This document shows positions 26,436-34,358 of a stretch of DNA of 64,000 nt, piece by piece. A program made the position numbers and the translations under genes. The notes beneath the pieces were generated by a model that was not told where the DNA came from, made no database searches, and saw nothing but the letters and a program-made list of their open reading frames with translations. How positions within the stretch are numbered: position 1 is the stretch's first letter; every line of letters begins with the position of its first letter. The stretch comes from Gemmatimonadota bacterium. GTDB lineage: Bacteria > Gemmatimonadota > Gemmatimonadetes > Palauibacterales > Palauibacteraceae. The DNA lies in contig JAJCZV010000070.1 of the NCBI GenBank assembly GCA_029262175.1, forward strand, positions 60,649-124,648, given 5' to 3'.

Positions 26436-27587
26436 TCAGATCGAGGGTGCCTGGTAGCGTTCGAGCCACGCAAAATCCAGCTCGTCCGTATACGTGAGGT
26501 ACAGGGTTCCTTGGCCGAACCCAACGAGGTGTCGATCGGCGGGCAACTCGACTTGTGCCGTCCATTTGCCCGACGCGGAAAAGACGTCGAGCAGCGCCGC
26601 GGCCCCGGCTTCGGTCTGTCGCATGACCCAGGCACGGCCCTCGCCATCGACCCACACCGCGCGACCCGTAAACGGGGGCTTTACGTCCGGCCACTCATAG
26701 TCGCCAGCATCTCCTCCCTGGCCTCCGCCACCGCGACTAAAGGACAGCTGGACCGGCCCGCCGTTGCTCTGCGCACTGACCTGCAGCCCGCCGCCGAGCG
26801 CCTCGAGCCACTCTTCCCGCTCGGCGCGACCGACTCGGACCGGTTCGTACGGGACCGGCGATCCCGTCACCACGCTGCCGTCCGGTCGAATCCAGTCGAT
26901 CCGGTAGTCGGCGGTCCGCGCGACCGCGACCGAGCCGTCGTATCCCACGGACCAGGAGTCCTCTGCGGAGAGGGGAACGGGCCGAATCATGGTCCGCTGG
27001 TTGTTTGCGCTGCCCGAGTCGGTCCGTTTTTGTGCCGGAAGCTTTCGCTTCCCGAGTTCGTCGGAGCTCTCGTCCTCAGGATTGAAACGCGCGATCGTCG
27101 CGGAGTCTGCATCTGCGCCCATCCCGCCTGGACGCTGTTCGTAATAGATGCGTCCGTTCGAGTCGGTGCCGACCGGGAAGAGCAACGTCATACCCATGCC
27201 GGCCGGTCCAAGCGCGATGGGTCGGGTATCTCCAAACGAAAGGTCCGAAGCGATCTCGACGAGCCGTGCGTTTCCGATGTCGACGAGGAGCGTCCCGTCG
27301 TTGGGTAGCGGAAAGAGGCCGTCGGGCACTCGGTATTCCTCTGGGCCCTGACCGATGTTGGTCAGCGTATCCGCGCCTGAGCCCGGCGTCCAAACGATCA
27401 GCGCCTCGCCTGCTCCGTCGGCGATCAACACGCGCCCATCGGAGAGTTCTCGAACGCCGCGCAGCGACCCCAAGCCATCGCCATACCTGTCCACTGCGTC
27501 CCCGAGCGTCTTCATCGGGACCGCTTGCGCCACGGCTGGTCCGACGCCCCAAACGAGCATGGCGCCCGCGAGAAACCAAGGCTTCAT
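26436..27587 (-). CDS. Secreted six-bladed beta-propeller-like protein
   Basis: 383 residues with a signal peptide (MKPWFLAGAML...AVAQA). The body has repeats typical of NHL or 6-bladed propellers: GVRELSDGRVLIADG, GPEEYRVPDGLFPLPNDGTLLVDIG, SVGYDGSVAVARTADYRIDWIRPDGSV and GRAVWVDGEGRAWVMR. No catalytic motif is visible. Such proteins are often signal or adhesion modules in the periplasm. The ATG at 27585-27587 starts the signal peptide; a TTG/GTG further upstream is not needed. Confidence 0.75.
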   Translation of the reverse strand: MKPWFLAGAMLVWGVGPAVAQAVPMKTLGDAVDRYGDGLGSLRGVRELSDGRVLIADGAGEALIVWTPGSGADTLTNIGQGPEEYRVPDGLFPLPNDGTLLVDIGNARLVEIASDLSFGDTRPIALGPAGMGMTLLFPVGTDSNGRIYYEQRPGGMGADADSATIARFNPEDESSDELGKRKLPAQKRTDSGSANNQRTMIRPVPLSAEDSWSVGYDGSVAVARTADYRIDWIRPDGSVVTGSPVPYEPVRVGRAEREEWLEALGGGLQVSAQSNGGPVQLSFSRGGGGQGGDAGDYEWPDVKPPFTGRAVWVDGEGRAWVMRQTEAGAAALLDVFSASGKWTAQVELPADRHLVGFGQGTLYLTYTDELDFAWLERYQAPSI

Positions 27588-27694
27588 ATTCAATCTCCGC
27601 TGCTGGTGAATTGTCCCTGAGACCATCGATCGTCTGTCCTGGTTGCCTAGGAGGCCGCTGAAAAGCCCCAGTGGGCCGCGCGCAGGGGTCTCGC

Positions 27695-27931
27695 CTAGAA
27701 CGTTTGATCCGGCTCGTCCCAGGTCTGGGACCAGAACTCGTCCTCTTCGGCCCGAGCCTCCCCGACATCGAGGTCCTCCACGTCTTCCACGTCGAGGCGG
27801 CCTTCGGTCTCGATCTGCCGCATGAGTTCGTCGGTGAGTCCGCCCGTCTTGGCCTCGCGCACCCGTCGCCGGGCTGCGAAACCGGCGATCAGGACCACGA
27901 TCGCCAACCCGCTAAACAGCAACCCTGTCAT
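27695..27931 (-). CDS. 78-residue single-pass membrane protein
   Basis: One N-terminal membrane helix (LLFSGLAIVVLIAGFAA, residues 4-20) is followed by an Arg-rich stop (RRRVREAK) and a strongly acidic cytoplasmic tail (VEDVEDLDVGEARAEEDEFW). The layout resembles small CcmD/CcoQ-like or assembly peptides but there is no specific match. Function unknown. Confidence 0.6.
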   Translation of the reverse strand: MTGLLFSGLAIVVLIAGFAARRRVREAKTGGLTDELMRQIETEGRLDVEDVEDLDVGEARAEEDEFWSQTWDEPDQTF

Positions 27932-28073
27932 TTCCCCACTACGTCACCGATATCGATGCTTGAATCCGAACCACGATCTTCGTCCCACGTGCGCTGGGCA
28001 ACCGGGTGTGCCGGCTCGAGTCGGACCCGGGCGCAGAGCCGATACGCTCATACCCGGGACCCGACCGAATCCT

Positions 28074-29075
28074 TTACTCCTCCGCTAGCCGCGCGACTTC
28101 TGCCTCGGCCGCGATAAACCCAAAACCTGCCCATTGGCGGTTCTCGAGGATCTGGCGGAAGGCCGCTTCGGCCTGGTCTGGTCGCCCGTTGTACAGGTGC
28201 CAAGCGCCGACTCCGTATGCGACCGCAACACCCGAGGGATTGTCGCTGGTCGGGTCCCAAAGATCGTCTGCCTCGAGCTCGCCCTTGTACATCAAGAGCA
28301 ACTGGTGATAGCTGTCGTTCTCGATGACATCCATATCGGCCGTGATCGGTTCCAGGAGGGCGGCCGCCTCGGCATCCAACCCGAGTCGACGCAACGCCAT
28401 GTACCACCAATGCGAGATCGCGACGACCATGTCGGGGTTTGTCGAAACCGCCATGTAGTCTTCGTACGAATCCAACGCCCGTTCGAAATCGCCCTTGAGA
28501 TAGCGGGCGAGCCCGAGGTGATAGTGGATGTTGGATTGAAGCGAACTGGTTGGAATCCCACGCGCATTCGGTTGTCCGTCGGGCTCCACGACATCTTCGG
28601 TCCCTCGCACGAGCTCAGCGGCCTTCGACAGATCCTCGATGGCTCGGTCGAACTCGCGGACGGAAATCCAGCGGTGTCCCCGGTGCCGATACATGCGGGC
28701 GTCCGTCGGGTGTTTTGCGATCCCCTCCGAAAACACCTCGATGGCATCGCGGTAAAGCCCCAAATAGGCGGTACGACGACCTAGCCAAATAATCGCATCG
28801 GCGTCATCGGGATCTTCTTCGTACGCTTCGCGAGCGGCCTCCCGGTCGCGGACCTGTCCCGCCATGACCTCCGCCGAGGCCGGTGCGGGGAAAAGCGGTT
28901 CGCCGAGCAGAGAGATCGCCTCCGCACCGGGGGGCAACGCTCCCGCTGCAGGGCCAGCCTCCACCGCTGCGCCGGGAACATCGTCTGCGGCGTCGACCGC
29001 CGGACCTCCACAGGCGCCCAACGCGACCACAAGAATCGCCGCAACGTGACCTCGGGGACGGACGGCTGCAGTCAT
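28074..29075 (-). CDS. TPR-repeat lipoprotein
   Basis: 333 residues. The signal peptide ends in the lipobox VALGAC (around residue 22). An Ala/Pro-rich linker leads to at least four tetratricopeptide-like units (AIIWLGRRTAYLGLYRDAIEVF, RMYRHRGHRWISVREFDRAIEDL, IHYHLGLARYLKGDFERALDSY, AWHLYNGRPDQAEAAFRQIL). TPR lipoproteins scaffold envelope complexes. The ATG at 29073-29075 begins the signal peptide; the frame is open further upstream but without signal features. Partner unknown. Confidence 0.85.
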   Translation of the reverse strand: MTAAVRPRGHVAAILVVALGACGGPAVDAADDVPGAAVEAGPAAGALPPGAEAISLLGEPLFPAPASAEVMAGQVRDREAAREAYEEDPDDADAIIWLGRRTAYLGLYRDAIEVFSEGIAKHPTDARMYRHRGHRWISVREFDRAIEDLSKAAELVRGTEDVVEPDGQPNARGIPTSSLQSNIHYHLGLARYLKGDFERALDSYEDYMAVSTNPDMVVAISHWWYMALRRLGLDAEAAALLEPITADMDVIENDSYHQLLLMYKGELEADDLWDPTSDNPSGVAVAYGVGAWHLYNGRPDQAEAAFRQILENRQWAGFGFIAAEAEVARLAEE

Positions 29076-29252
29076 GGATCGACTCCTCGTTTCCAGGTTT
29101 TCGGGCTTCGGGCGATCGTTCCCTAAAACCAAGGGCTTCTCATTCCCGTAGGGCTCTCTGCAGACACGATTCGACTCGCTACGTGTGACCTCTTGCCTCT
29201 TTGGCAAACCCGGTCGCACGTTCTTGACCACGCGACACCCGTAGGGGGTACC

Positions 29253-29519
29253 ATGACGGAAGATACGCAGGCCGAGGTTCACACCGAGGAACACAAGGTG
29301 CGCGGCGACAACCTCGTGGGGAAGATCAAAGAGATCATCCACGAGGGGAACGTCCGCCGCATCAGCATTCGCAACGATGAGGGCAAGGAACTCGTCGAGA
29401 TACCGCTTACGATCGGGGTCGTCGGGACCCTTCTGTTGCCGGCTTGGGCAGCGATCGGGGCCATCGCGGCTTTGGTTACGAATTGCTCAATCGTCGTAGA
29501 AAGGGAAGAAGAGGACTGA
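29253..29519 (+). CDS. DUF4342 domain-containing protein
   Basis: 88 residues matching DUF4342 end to end: GDNLVGKIKEIIHEGNVRRI, then IRNDEGKELVEIPLTIGVVG, a hydrophobic helix (LLLPAWAAIGAIAALV), and CSIVVERE. The N-terminal part resembles a UBA-like helix bundle in the family. Function is unknown. The ATG at 29253 lies after GGGGGTACC. Its stop sits within the likely start of the next gene. Confidence 0.85.
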   Translation: MTEDTQAEVHTEEHKVRGDNLVGKIKEIIHEGNVRRISIRNDEGKELVEIPLTIGVVGTLLLPAWAAIGAIAALVTNCSIVVEREEED

Positions 29520-29950
29520 ACGCAACTCGACTCATACGCGCCGGCTTGGTGGCCGGTTTGGTGTTTCTGGCTGGGGGTTTCGGCCTGCAGTTCGCGCTCG
29601 GCCGCGTATTTCCCGACGCGATGGCTCAGTTCGCGGAGGGAGTCGAGGGGGGGCGGCAGGCGCTGATCATAACGGTGGCAATCCGGCTGGCCATCGGTTT
29701 CGTCACCGTTTGGCTCTACGCCGCCGCTCGCTTCCGTTTGCGTTCGAAAACCCGAACCGCCGTCCGAGTCGGGTTGGCGGCTTGGTTTCTTCTCTACGTG
29801 CCACAGCTCTGGATCCTGGAGAGCCTCGGTGCGCTCCCCCGAGCGGCGCTCGGTGCCATAGCCGCCTGGGGCGTGGCCGAAACGATCGCGGCCGCGTGGG
29901 CTGGCGGTTTCGTCCACCAGCTCACGCGGCCCGATGCCGCGCGGTATTGA
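29516..29950 (+). CDS. Four-helix integral membrane protein, uncharacterised family
   Basis: About 144 residues with four predicted membrane helices (GLVAGLVFLAGGFGLQFAL, ALIITVAIRLAIGFVTVWLYAA, AAWFLLYVPQLWI and GAIAAWGVAETIAAAWAGGF). The opening LNATRLIRAGLVAGLV matches a widespread family of small membrane proteins that begin MN-A-x-R-L. That points to the CTG at 29516-29518 as the start, overlapping the DUF4342 stop (CTGA), after an AAGGGAAGAAGAGG purine run. No ATG exists in frame except far upstream inside DUF4342; TTG at 29546 would cut the first helix. Function unknown. Confidence 0.65.
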   Translation: MNATRLIRAGLVAGLVFLAGGFGLQFALGRVFPDAMAQFAEGVEGGRQALIITVAIRLAIGFVTVWLYAAARFRLRSKTRTAVRVGLAAWFLLYVPQLWILESLGALPRAALGAIAAWGVAETIAAAWAGGFVHQLTRPDAARY

Positions 29951-29962
29951 TCTAGGAGGTCG

Positions 29963-29981
29963 CGCGATCGATCCGATCGCG
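29963..29981. terminator. Hairpin between convergent genes, possible bidirectional terminator
   Basis: CGCGATCG-ATC-CGATCGCG is a perfect 8-bp stem with a 3-base loop. It lies in the 36 bases between the stops at 29950 and 29987. No T-run follows on either strand. Confidence 0.45.
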
Positions 29982-29986
29982 TTCGA

Positions 29987-31489
29987 CTAGCACCAGCGTA
30001 CGCGCACCCGATACTCGATCGTCGTCTCGCCGCTCGCCGGCACTTCGACTTGGAACTTGAAGGTGTGCGCGTCGAGCTTCTCCGCTTTGTGCGTGGAGCT
30101 CAGGATGTCCCAATCTCCGCCGATCGGCTCGATCACATCGACCGAAACATCGTCTTCTTTGTGATTGCGAAGATCGATCTCCCAGGTCGATTCCGAGACG
30201 CAACTTCCCAGACTCGTCCAGTCCATCTGGCGGCGATCTCCGACCACGTCGAACGCGTCGCCCATGCGAACGCGAACCTGTTCGCCACGAGGCGTGTGGT
30301 CGATGCGATCTTCTCCGATGAACTGTTGCGCCCCGGAGGGATCTTGCTTGTATACGCGAACCACACCGGCCGGTAGCGGCATGCCAAGTCGGTTTCGTTC
30401 CGAGTTGTCGAACTCGAGCGAGACGTCGACCTTCTGATTCGAGGCCACTTCGCCATACTGGCCGCGGTAGTAGTACTCGGCGCCGTAGAAGGACAGCCGC
30501 TTCTTAACGCCAAACTCGCTCGCCTCGAGAAGCGTCACCTGCTTCTGTTCGTTGTTCCTGATCGTGGTGGGGCGCGCCATCGTATAGAGGTGATACTCGA
30601 AGAACCCTTCTTCGGTGAACTGGCTCTCCGCGACGGCGTCCATCGACGCCATACGCCCGGCCAACTGCCGCATCTCCATGCGATCCTGTACACGTTGCAC
30701 GTCGCCCGCGACCAACTTGAGTTGAGCATTTTCGTAGGTGGCGCCCGAGTTGTTCGAGAGCGTAACCCAGCCAGTGATGTCCGCCTTGGTGTCGTCTTCG
30801 TTGACGACCATCACATAGTCGGACTTCCAGTTCAAATCGTTGGTCAGGTACGACACCTCTAGTCGTTGGCGGTCTCGACGGCTGTCGGCCAACCAGACCA
30901 GCGTCGGCTCGGCGATGAGATTGTCGGGCAGTTCCGGAAAAGCGATCCGCCCGGGATAGTTGAACGTGATCTCATCTCCGATTCGCAGAATGGTGCCGTT
31001 GTTCACCGCGACGACCTCAGCGGGCACGGCCTCTTCCTGTCGCGTCTCAGCGTTGTAGCGGTAGACCTTGACCATCCGACCCACGTACTTCTCCAGCAGC
31101 TTCTGCGGGCTGAGTAGATCGTATTGGTAGTTCTGCTCGAATAGCTGAAAGCCGCCGCTGAGTGGCCGAACGTGGACGGTCTCGGTTTGGATCGAGGACG
31201 CGACATCCCCGTATTCGAGGGCAACGGGGCCAACGCCGACCGGCACGTTCCGAATTTCCCGCACGAGCCCGAAGTTCTGGTTGTAGACCGTGATCGTCAT
31301 TGACTCACGATCCAGGTGAGACGAGCGAATTCGAGGCGCACCGTCGGTGGATTGGATCGTATCGACGGTCGCCCATGGAGAAGTCTCGCGGGCCACCGCC
31401 ACTCCACCGGTCGGGCGATCTCCATCGGCGAGACCGGGCACAGCCAAGAGGCCGATCGCAACAGCCGTTCCTATTCCTAAACGCATCAT
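29987..31489 (-). CDS. DUF4139 domain-containing exported protein
   Basis: 500 residues with a signal peptide. The DUF4139 region runs from about 200 to the end: VSYLTNDLNWKSDYVMVVNED, WVTLSNNSGATYENAQLKLVAGDV, and the C-terminal EWEIDLRNHK-like and PASGETTIEYRVRVRW. The N-terminal third (ITVYNQNFGLVREIRNVPVGVG) is also typical. These proteins may help mucoidy or envelope assembly but remain uncharacterised. The start is one of two adjacent ATGs, 8 bases after GGGAG. It is divergent from the HtrA gene. Confidence 0.85.
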   Translation of the reverse strand: MMRLGIGTAVAIGLLAVPGLADGDRPTGGVAVARETSPWATVDTIQSTDGAPRIRSSHLDRESMTITVYNQNFGLVREIRNVPVGVGPVALEYGDVASSIQTETVHVRPLSGGFQLFEQNYQYDLLSPQKLLEKYVGRMVKVYRYNAETRQEEAVPAEVVAVNNGTILRIGDEITFNYPGRIAFPELPDNLIAEPTLVWLADSRRDRQRLEVSYLTNDLNWKSDYVMVVNEDDTKADITGWVTLSNNSGATYENAQLKLVAGDVQRVQDRMEMRQLAGRMASMDAVAESQFTEEGFFEYHLYTMARPTTIRNNEQKQVTLLEASEFGVKKRLSFYGAEYYYRGQYGEVASNQKVDVSLEFDNSERNRLGMPLPAGVVRVYKQDPSGAQQFIGEDRIDHTPRGEQVRVRMGDAFDVVGDRRQMDWTSLGSCVSESTWEIDLRNHKEDDVSVDVIEPIGGDWDILSSTHKAEKLDAHTFKFQVEVPASGETTIEYRVRVRWC

Positions 31490-31590
31490 CTAGTTAACTC
31501 CCTGATCGTCGTGCTTTCGCCTGGTTGTCGCCGAGATGACCCTCTCGGCGCTTCGTGGGGTAGGACGTCCCGCTCGATCAAACTTGCACA

Positions 31591-31634
31591 CCGCGGCTCT
31601 GCCGCGGGCTCCAACCGCGGCTCTGCCGCGGGCT
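31591..31634. repeat. Paired direct-repeat hairpins between divergent genes
   Basis: The 20-mer CCGCGGCTCTGCCGCGGGCT occurs twice (31591-31610 and 31615-31634) with identical sequence and a 24-base period. Each copy folds into a 7-bp stem (CCGCGGC with GCCGCGG) and a TCT loop. The genes on both sides point away from it, so it cannot be a terminator for either. Confidence 0.75.
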
Positions 31635-31736
31635 GTAACGACGCGTTGGCCGCTTTGGGTAACCTGGCTCATTGGCTGCGCCCAACGCGTGGGCGCATCT
31701 TGAGGTCGCAATCAGATCCGACTCGGAGATTCTTCG

Positions 31737-33173
31737 ATGCTGCGTAAGAACCGTTTGACTCAGGTCCATGCGGCCGCCGCCAGCGGGATGATCGTGGCGA
31801 TCATGCTCTTCGTCGCTACGCCGGTCCGGGCCCAAGTGTCTCCGGCGTCTGCGCTTGGCGAGCTGTCGAGCTCGTTCGAACAGCTCGCCGCGTCGGTGAG
31901 TCCGGCGGTCGTCCAGATCTTCGCCAGCGGCCGTTCGATTCGGCGCGACGGCGGTTCCGGCCAAGGGGTGATCGCCACCCAGCGCGCTAGCGGGTCGGGC
32001 GTCATTGTGGATTCAGACGGTTACATCGTCACCAATCAACACGTGATTCAGGGTGCGACAACCGTGCGAGTGTCGTTGGCCGAAGCGGTCGGTGAGGTGG
32101 CGGGTCGCTCGATCCTCAAGGCTCGGGAGCCCCTCGTGACAGCGAAGCTCGTCGGGTCCGACTCCGAGACCGACCTGGCCGTGCTCAAGATCGATCGATC
32201 GAACCTGACCTACATTCCGTTTGGTGATTCCGACGAGTTGGAGCAGGGCGAACTCGTGTTCGCGTTCGGTAGCCCGCTCGGTTTCGAGAACTCGGTGTCG
32301 ATGGGTGTCGTGAGTTCAGTGGCGCGCCAATTGGAACCGGAGGCGCCGATGATCTACATCCAAACCGATGCTGCGGTAAACCCAGGCAACAGCGGCGGTC
32401 CGCTCGTCGATTCGCACGGGTTCTTGGTCGGGATCAACACGTTGATCTTCTCGCGGTCCGGCGGGAGTGACGGACTCGGGTTCGCGGCGCCTGCGAATAT
32501 CGTGAAGGGCGTTTACGACGACATCCGTGAGTTCGGCCGAGTCCGGAGAGGGTCGATCGGCGTGAACACGCAAACGGTAAATCCCACGCTTGCGGCCGGT
32601 CTGGGGCTCTCCCGGACTTGGGGTGTGATCCTGAGCGACGTGGCTCCGGCCGGTCCCGCGGCGCGTGCGGGTCTTCGCGCGGGAGATTTGATCCTTCGCC
32701 TCGACGGCAAGTTGATGGAAAACGCGCGCCAGTTCGACGTGAATCTGTACCGATACGGCCCGGGTTCGCGGGTCACGATCGAAGCGCTGAGAGAGGGGAC
32801 CCCGCTCGCGGTACAGGTGCAGGTGGGGGAACGGCTCAGCTACCCGGATCCGCTAGAGAACGCGCTCCAGGTCGACCGCAATCTGATCGACAAGCTCGGG
32901 ATTTTCGCCGTCGATCTGCGCCGAGTGGTGCAATTCATGAGCAATCCACGAAGCAGGCGCGGAGTGGTGGTGGCCGCGTTGACTCAAGGTCCACTCGGCG
33001 TCGACAGCGCGTTCAAAACCGGCGACGTGATCTATTCGCTGAACGGGGCTCTGATCGGCGACGTGGCCAGCCTGACGCTTGCTCTCGAGGATTTCGAAAT
33101 GGATGACGCCATGGTCTTCCACGTCCAGCGCGGCGGCCAGCTCGTCTACCTCCCGATCTTGGCAGCCTGGTAG
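31737..33173 (+). CDS. HtrA/DegP-type serine protease with two PDZ-like domains
   Basis: 478 residues. An N-terminal signal or anchor (IVAIMLFVATPVRA) is followed by a trypsin-fold protease with the full triad: His102 (VTNQHVI), Asp146 (SETDLAVLKI) and Ser219 (NPGNSGGPL). A PDZ domain follows (GVILSDVAPAGPAARAGLRAGDLI), then a second, more divergent one (RRGVVVAALTQGPLGVDSAFKTGDVI). HtrA proteases degrade misfolded envelope proteins. The ATG at 31737 begins the signal. It may respond to envelope stress; no site is evident. Confidence 0.93.
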   Translation: MLRKNRLTQVHAAAASGMIVAIMLFVATPVRAQVSPASALGELSSSFEQLAASVSPAVVQIFASGRSIRRDGGSGQGVIATQRASGSGVIVDSDGYIVTNQHVIQGATTVRVSLAEAVGEVAGRSILKAREPLVTAKLVGSDSETDLAVLKIDRSNLTYIPFGDSDELEQGELVFAFGSPLGFENSVSMGVVSSVARQLEPEAPMIYIQTDAAVNPGNSGGPLVDSHGFLVGINTLIFSRSGGSDGLGFAAPANIVKGVYDDIREFGRVRRGSIGVNTQTVNPTLAAGLGLSRTWGVILSDVAPAGPAARAGLRAGDLILRLDGKLMENARQFDVNLYRYGPGSRVTIEALREGTPLAVQVQVGERLSYPDPLENALQVDRNLIDKLGIFAVDLRRVVQFMSNPRSRRGVVVAALTQGPLGVDSAFKTGDVIYSLNGALIGDVASLTLALEDFEMDDAMVFHVQRGGQLVYLPILAAW

Positions 33174-33198
33174 GCGAAGCAAGGCGGGCCCTCCGCGC

Positions 33199-34212
33199 TC
33201 ACCAACGAATCAGTGCGCTGCCCCAGGTAAAACCCGACCCGAACGCGGTGAGACACAGAAGGTCTCCATCGTGCAGTCTGCCCTCTTCGATGCACTCGTG
33301 TAGGGCGATCGGAATGCTGGCCGCTGTCGTGTTTCCGTAGCGCTGGATGTTGTTGTATACCCGATCATCGGGCAGACCCAGGATCTTCTGCACTGCTTGT
33401 GAGATGCGAAGGTTTGCCTGGTGCGGGATGAGCATATCGATGTCATCCACCGAGTAGTCATTGGCGGCCAGCGCTTCATGAACCGCCTCGGGCATGCGGA
33501 CGATGGCGTGCTTGAATACGTCTCGACCCTGCATGGCGGGACGTGTGAGACCTTCATCGATGTCTTCATGACTGATGAATGGATCGCTTGCCGACGACGG
33601 GGCCTCGACCCAGAGCTTCTCGGCGTGTGCGCCGTCGGCGTGGATATGCACCGACAGGACGCCCCGGTCGCGCGTATGACGCTCTTCCGTAACCGCGCCG
33701 AGCACGACAGCTCCGGCTCCGTCTCCAAAGAGCACGGCCGTATCTCGACCTGCGTCGTTTCGGTGGAGTCCCGTCGAGTGGACCTCCGTGCCCACCAGGA
33801 GCACGCGCTCGTATTGGCCGACGCGGATCCACGCATCCGCAACCGAGAGACCGTAGAGAAAACCGCTGCACTGATTTCGTACGTCCAAACAAGGGATGTC
33901 CTTGATCCCCAGTTTCCGCTGTAAGAAGACGCCGGTGCCGGGAAAGAAGTGGTCTGGGGATAGGGTCGCCACGATCAAGCAGTCCACATCGCGCGCACGA
34001 AGGCCAGCGCGCTCGAGCGCCATCTCGGCCGCCGCGGCACCCAGATCCGACCCCGCTTCGCTTCCGTCCACCCAGCGCCGCTCCAAGATTCCTGAACGCT
34101 GCTGGATCCACTCATCCGTGGTATCCATCAGTGTGGTGAGCTCTTCGTTCGTCACCACGCGGTCGGGAACTCTGAAACCGGTCGAGAGGATGTGACTACG
34201 CCGCATGGGCAT
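33199..34212 (-). CDS. fabH: 3-oxoacyl-[acyl-carrier-protein] synthase III (FabH)
   Basis: 337 residues of the thiolase-fold KAS III family. The catalytic Cys115 lies in NQCSGFLYGL, with His in PHQANLRI and Asn in YGNTTAAS completing the triad. FabH condenses acetyl-CoA (or branched acyl-CoA) with malonyl-ACP to start fatty acid synthesis. It stands alone here, not with plsX or fabD, so it could be a second copy or serve a specialised lipid. The start is either the first ATG or the third codon's ATG, MRRSHILSTG. Confidence 0.93.
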   Translation of the reverse strand: MPMRRSHILSTGFRVPDRVVTNEELTTLMDTTDEWIQQRSGILERRWVDGSEAGSDLGAAAAEMALERAGLRARDVDCLIVATLSPDHFFPGTGVFLQRKLGIKDIPCLDVRNQCSGFLYGLSVADAWIRVGQYERVLLVGTEVHSTGLHRNDAGRDTAVLFGDGAGAVVLGAVTEERHTRDRGVLSVHIHADGAHAEKLWVEAPSSASDPFISHEDIDEGLTRPAMQGRDVFKHAIVRMPEAVHEALAANDYSVDDIDMLIPHQANLRISQAVQKILGLPDDRVYNNIQRYGNTTAASIPIALHECIEEGRLHDGDLLCLTAFGSGFTWGSALIRW

Positions 34213-34358
34213 GCCCCTGTCTGAGGTTGTCGGTCAACTTCGCGAGGCGGCGGCAGGAGCCGCCAGGGCACGCCAAACACGGGCGCGATGTTACATGGGT
34301 GTAAGGATCCCGTAGATTCACGACACGCCGTGCCGCGCGCCCCCTCTTGGTGATAGAA

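Noticed and set aside
31490..31736. tRNA or other structured RNA gene between the DUF4139 and HtrA genes
   Set aside because: The only structure is the repeat pair; no cloverleaf, anticodon arm or CCA-like end can be drawn. I found no tRNA or rRNA anywhere in the window.
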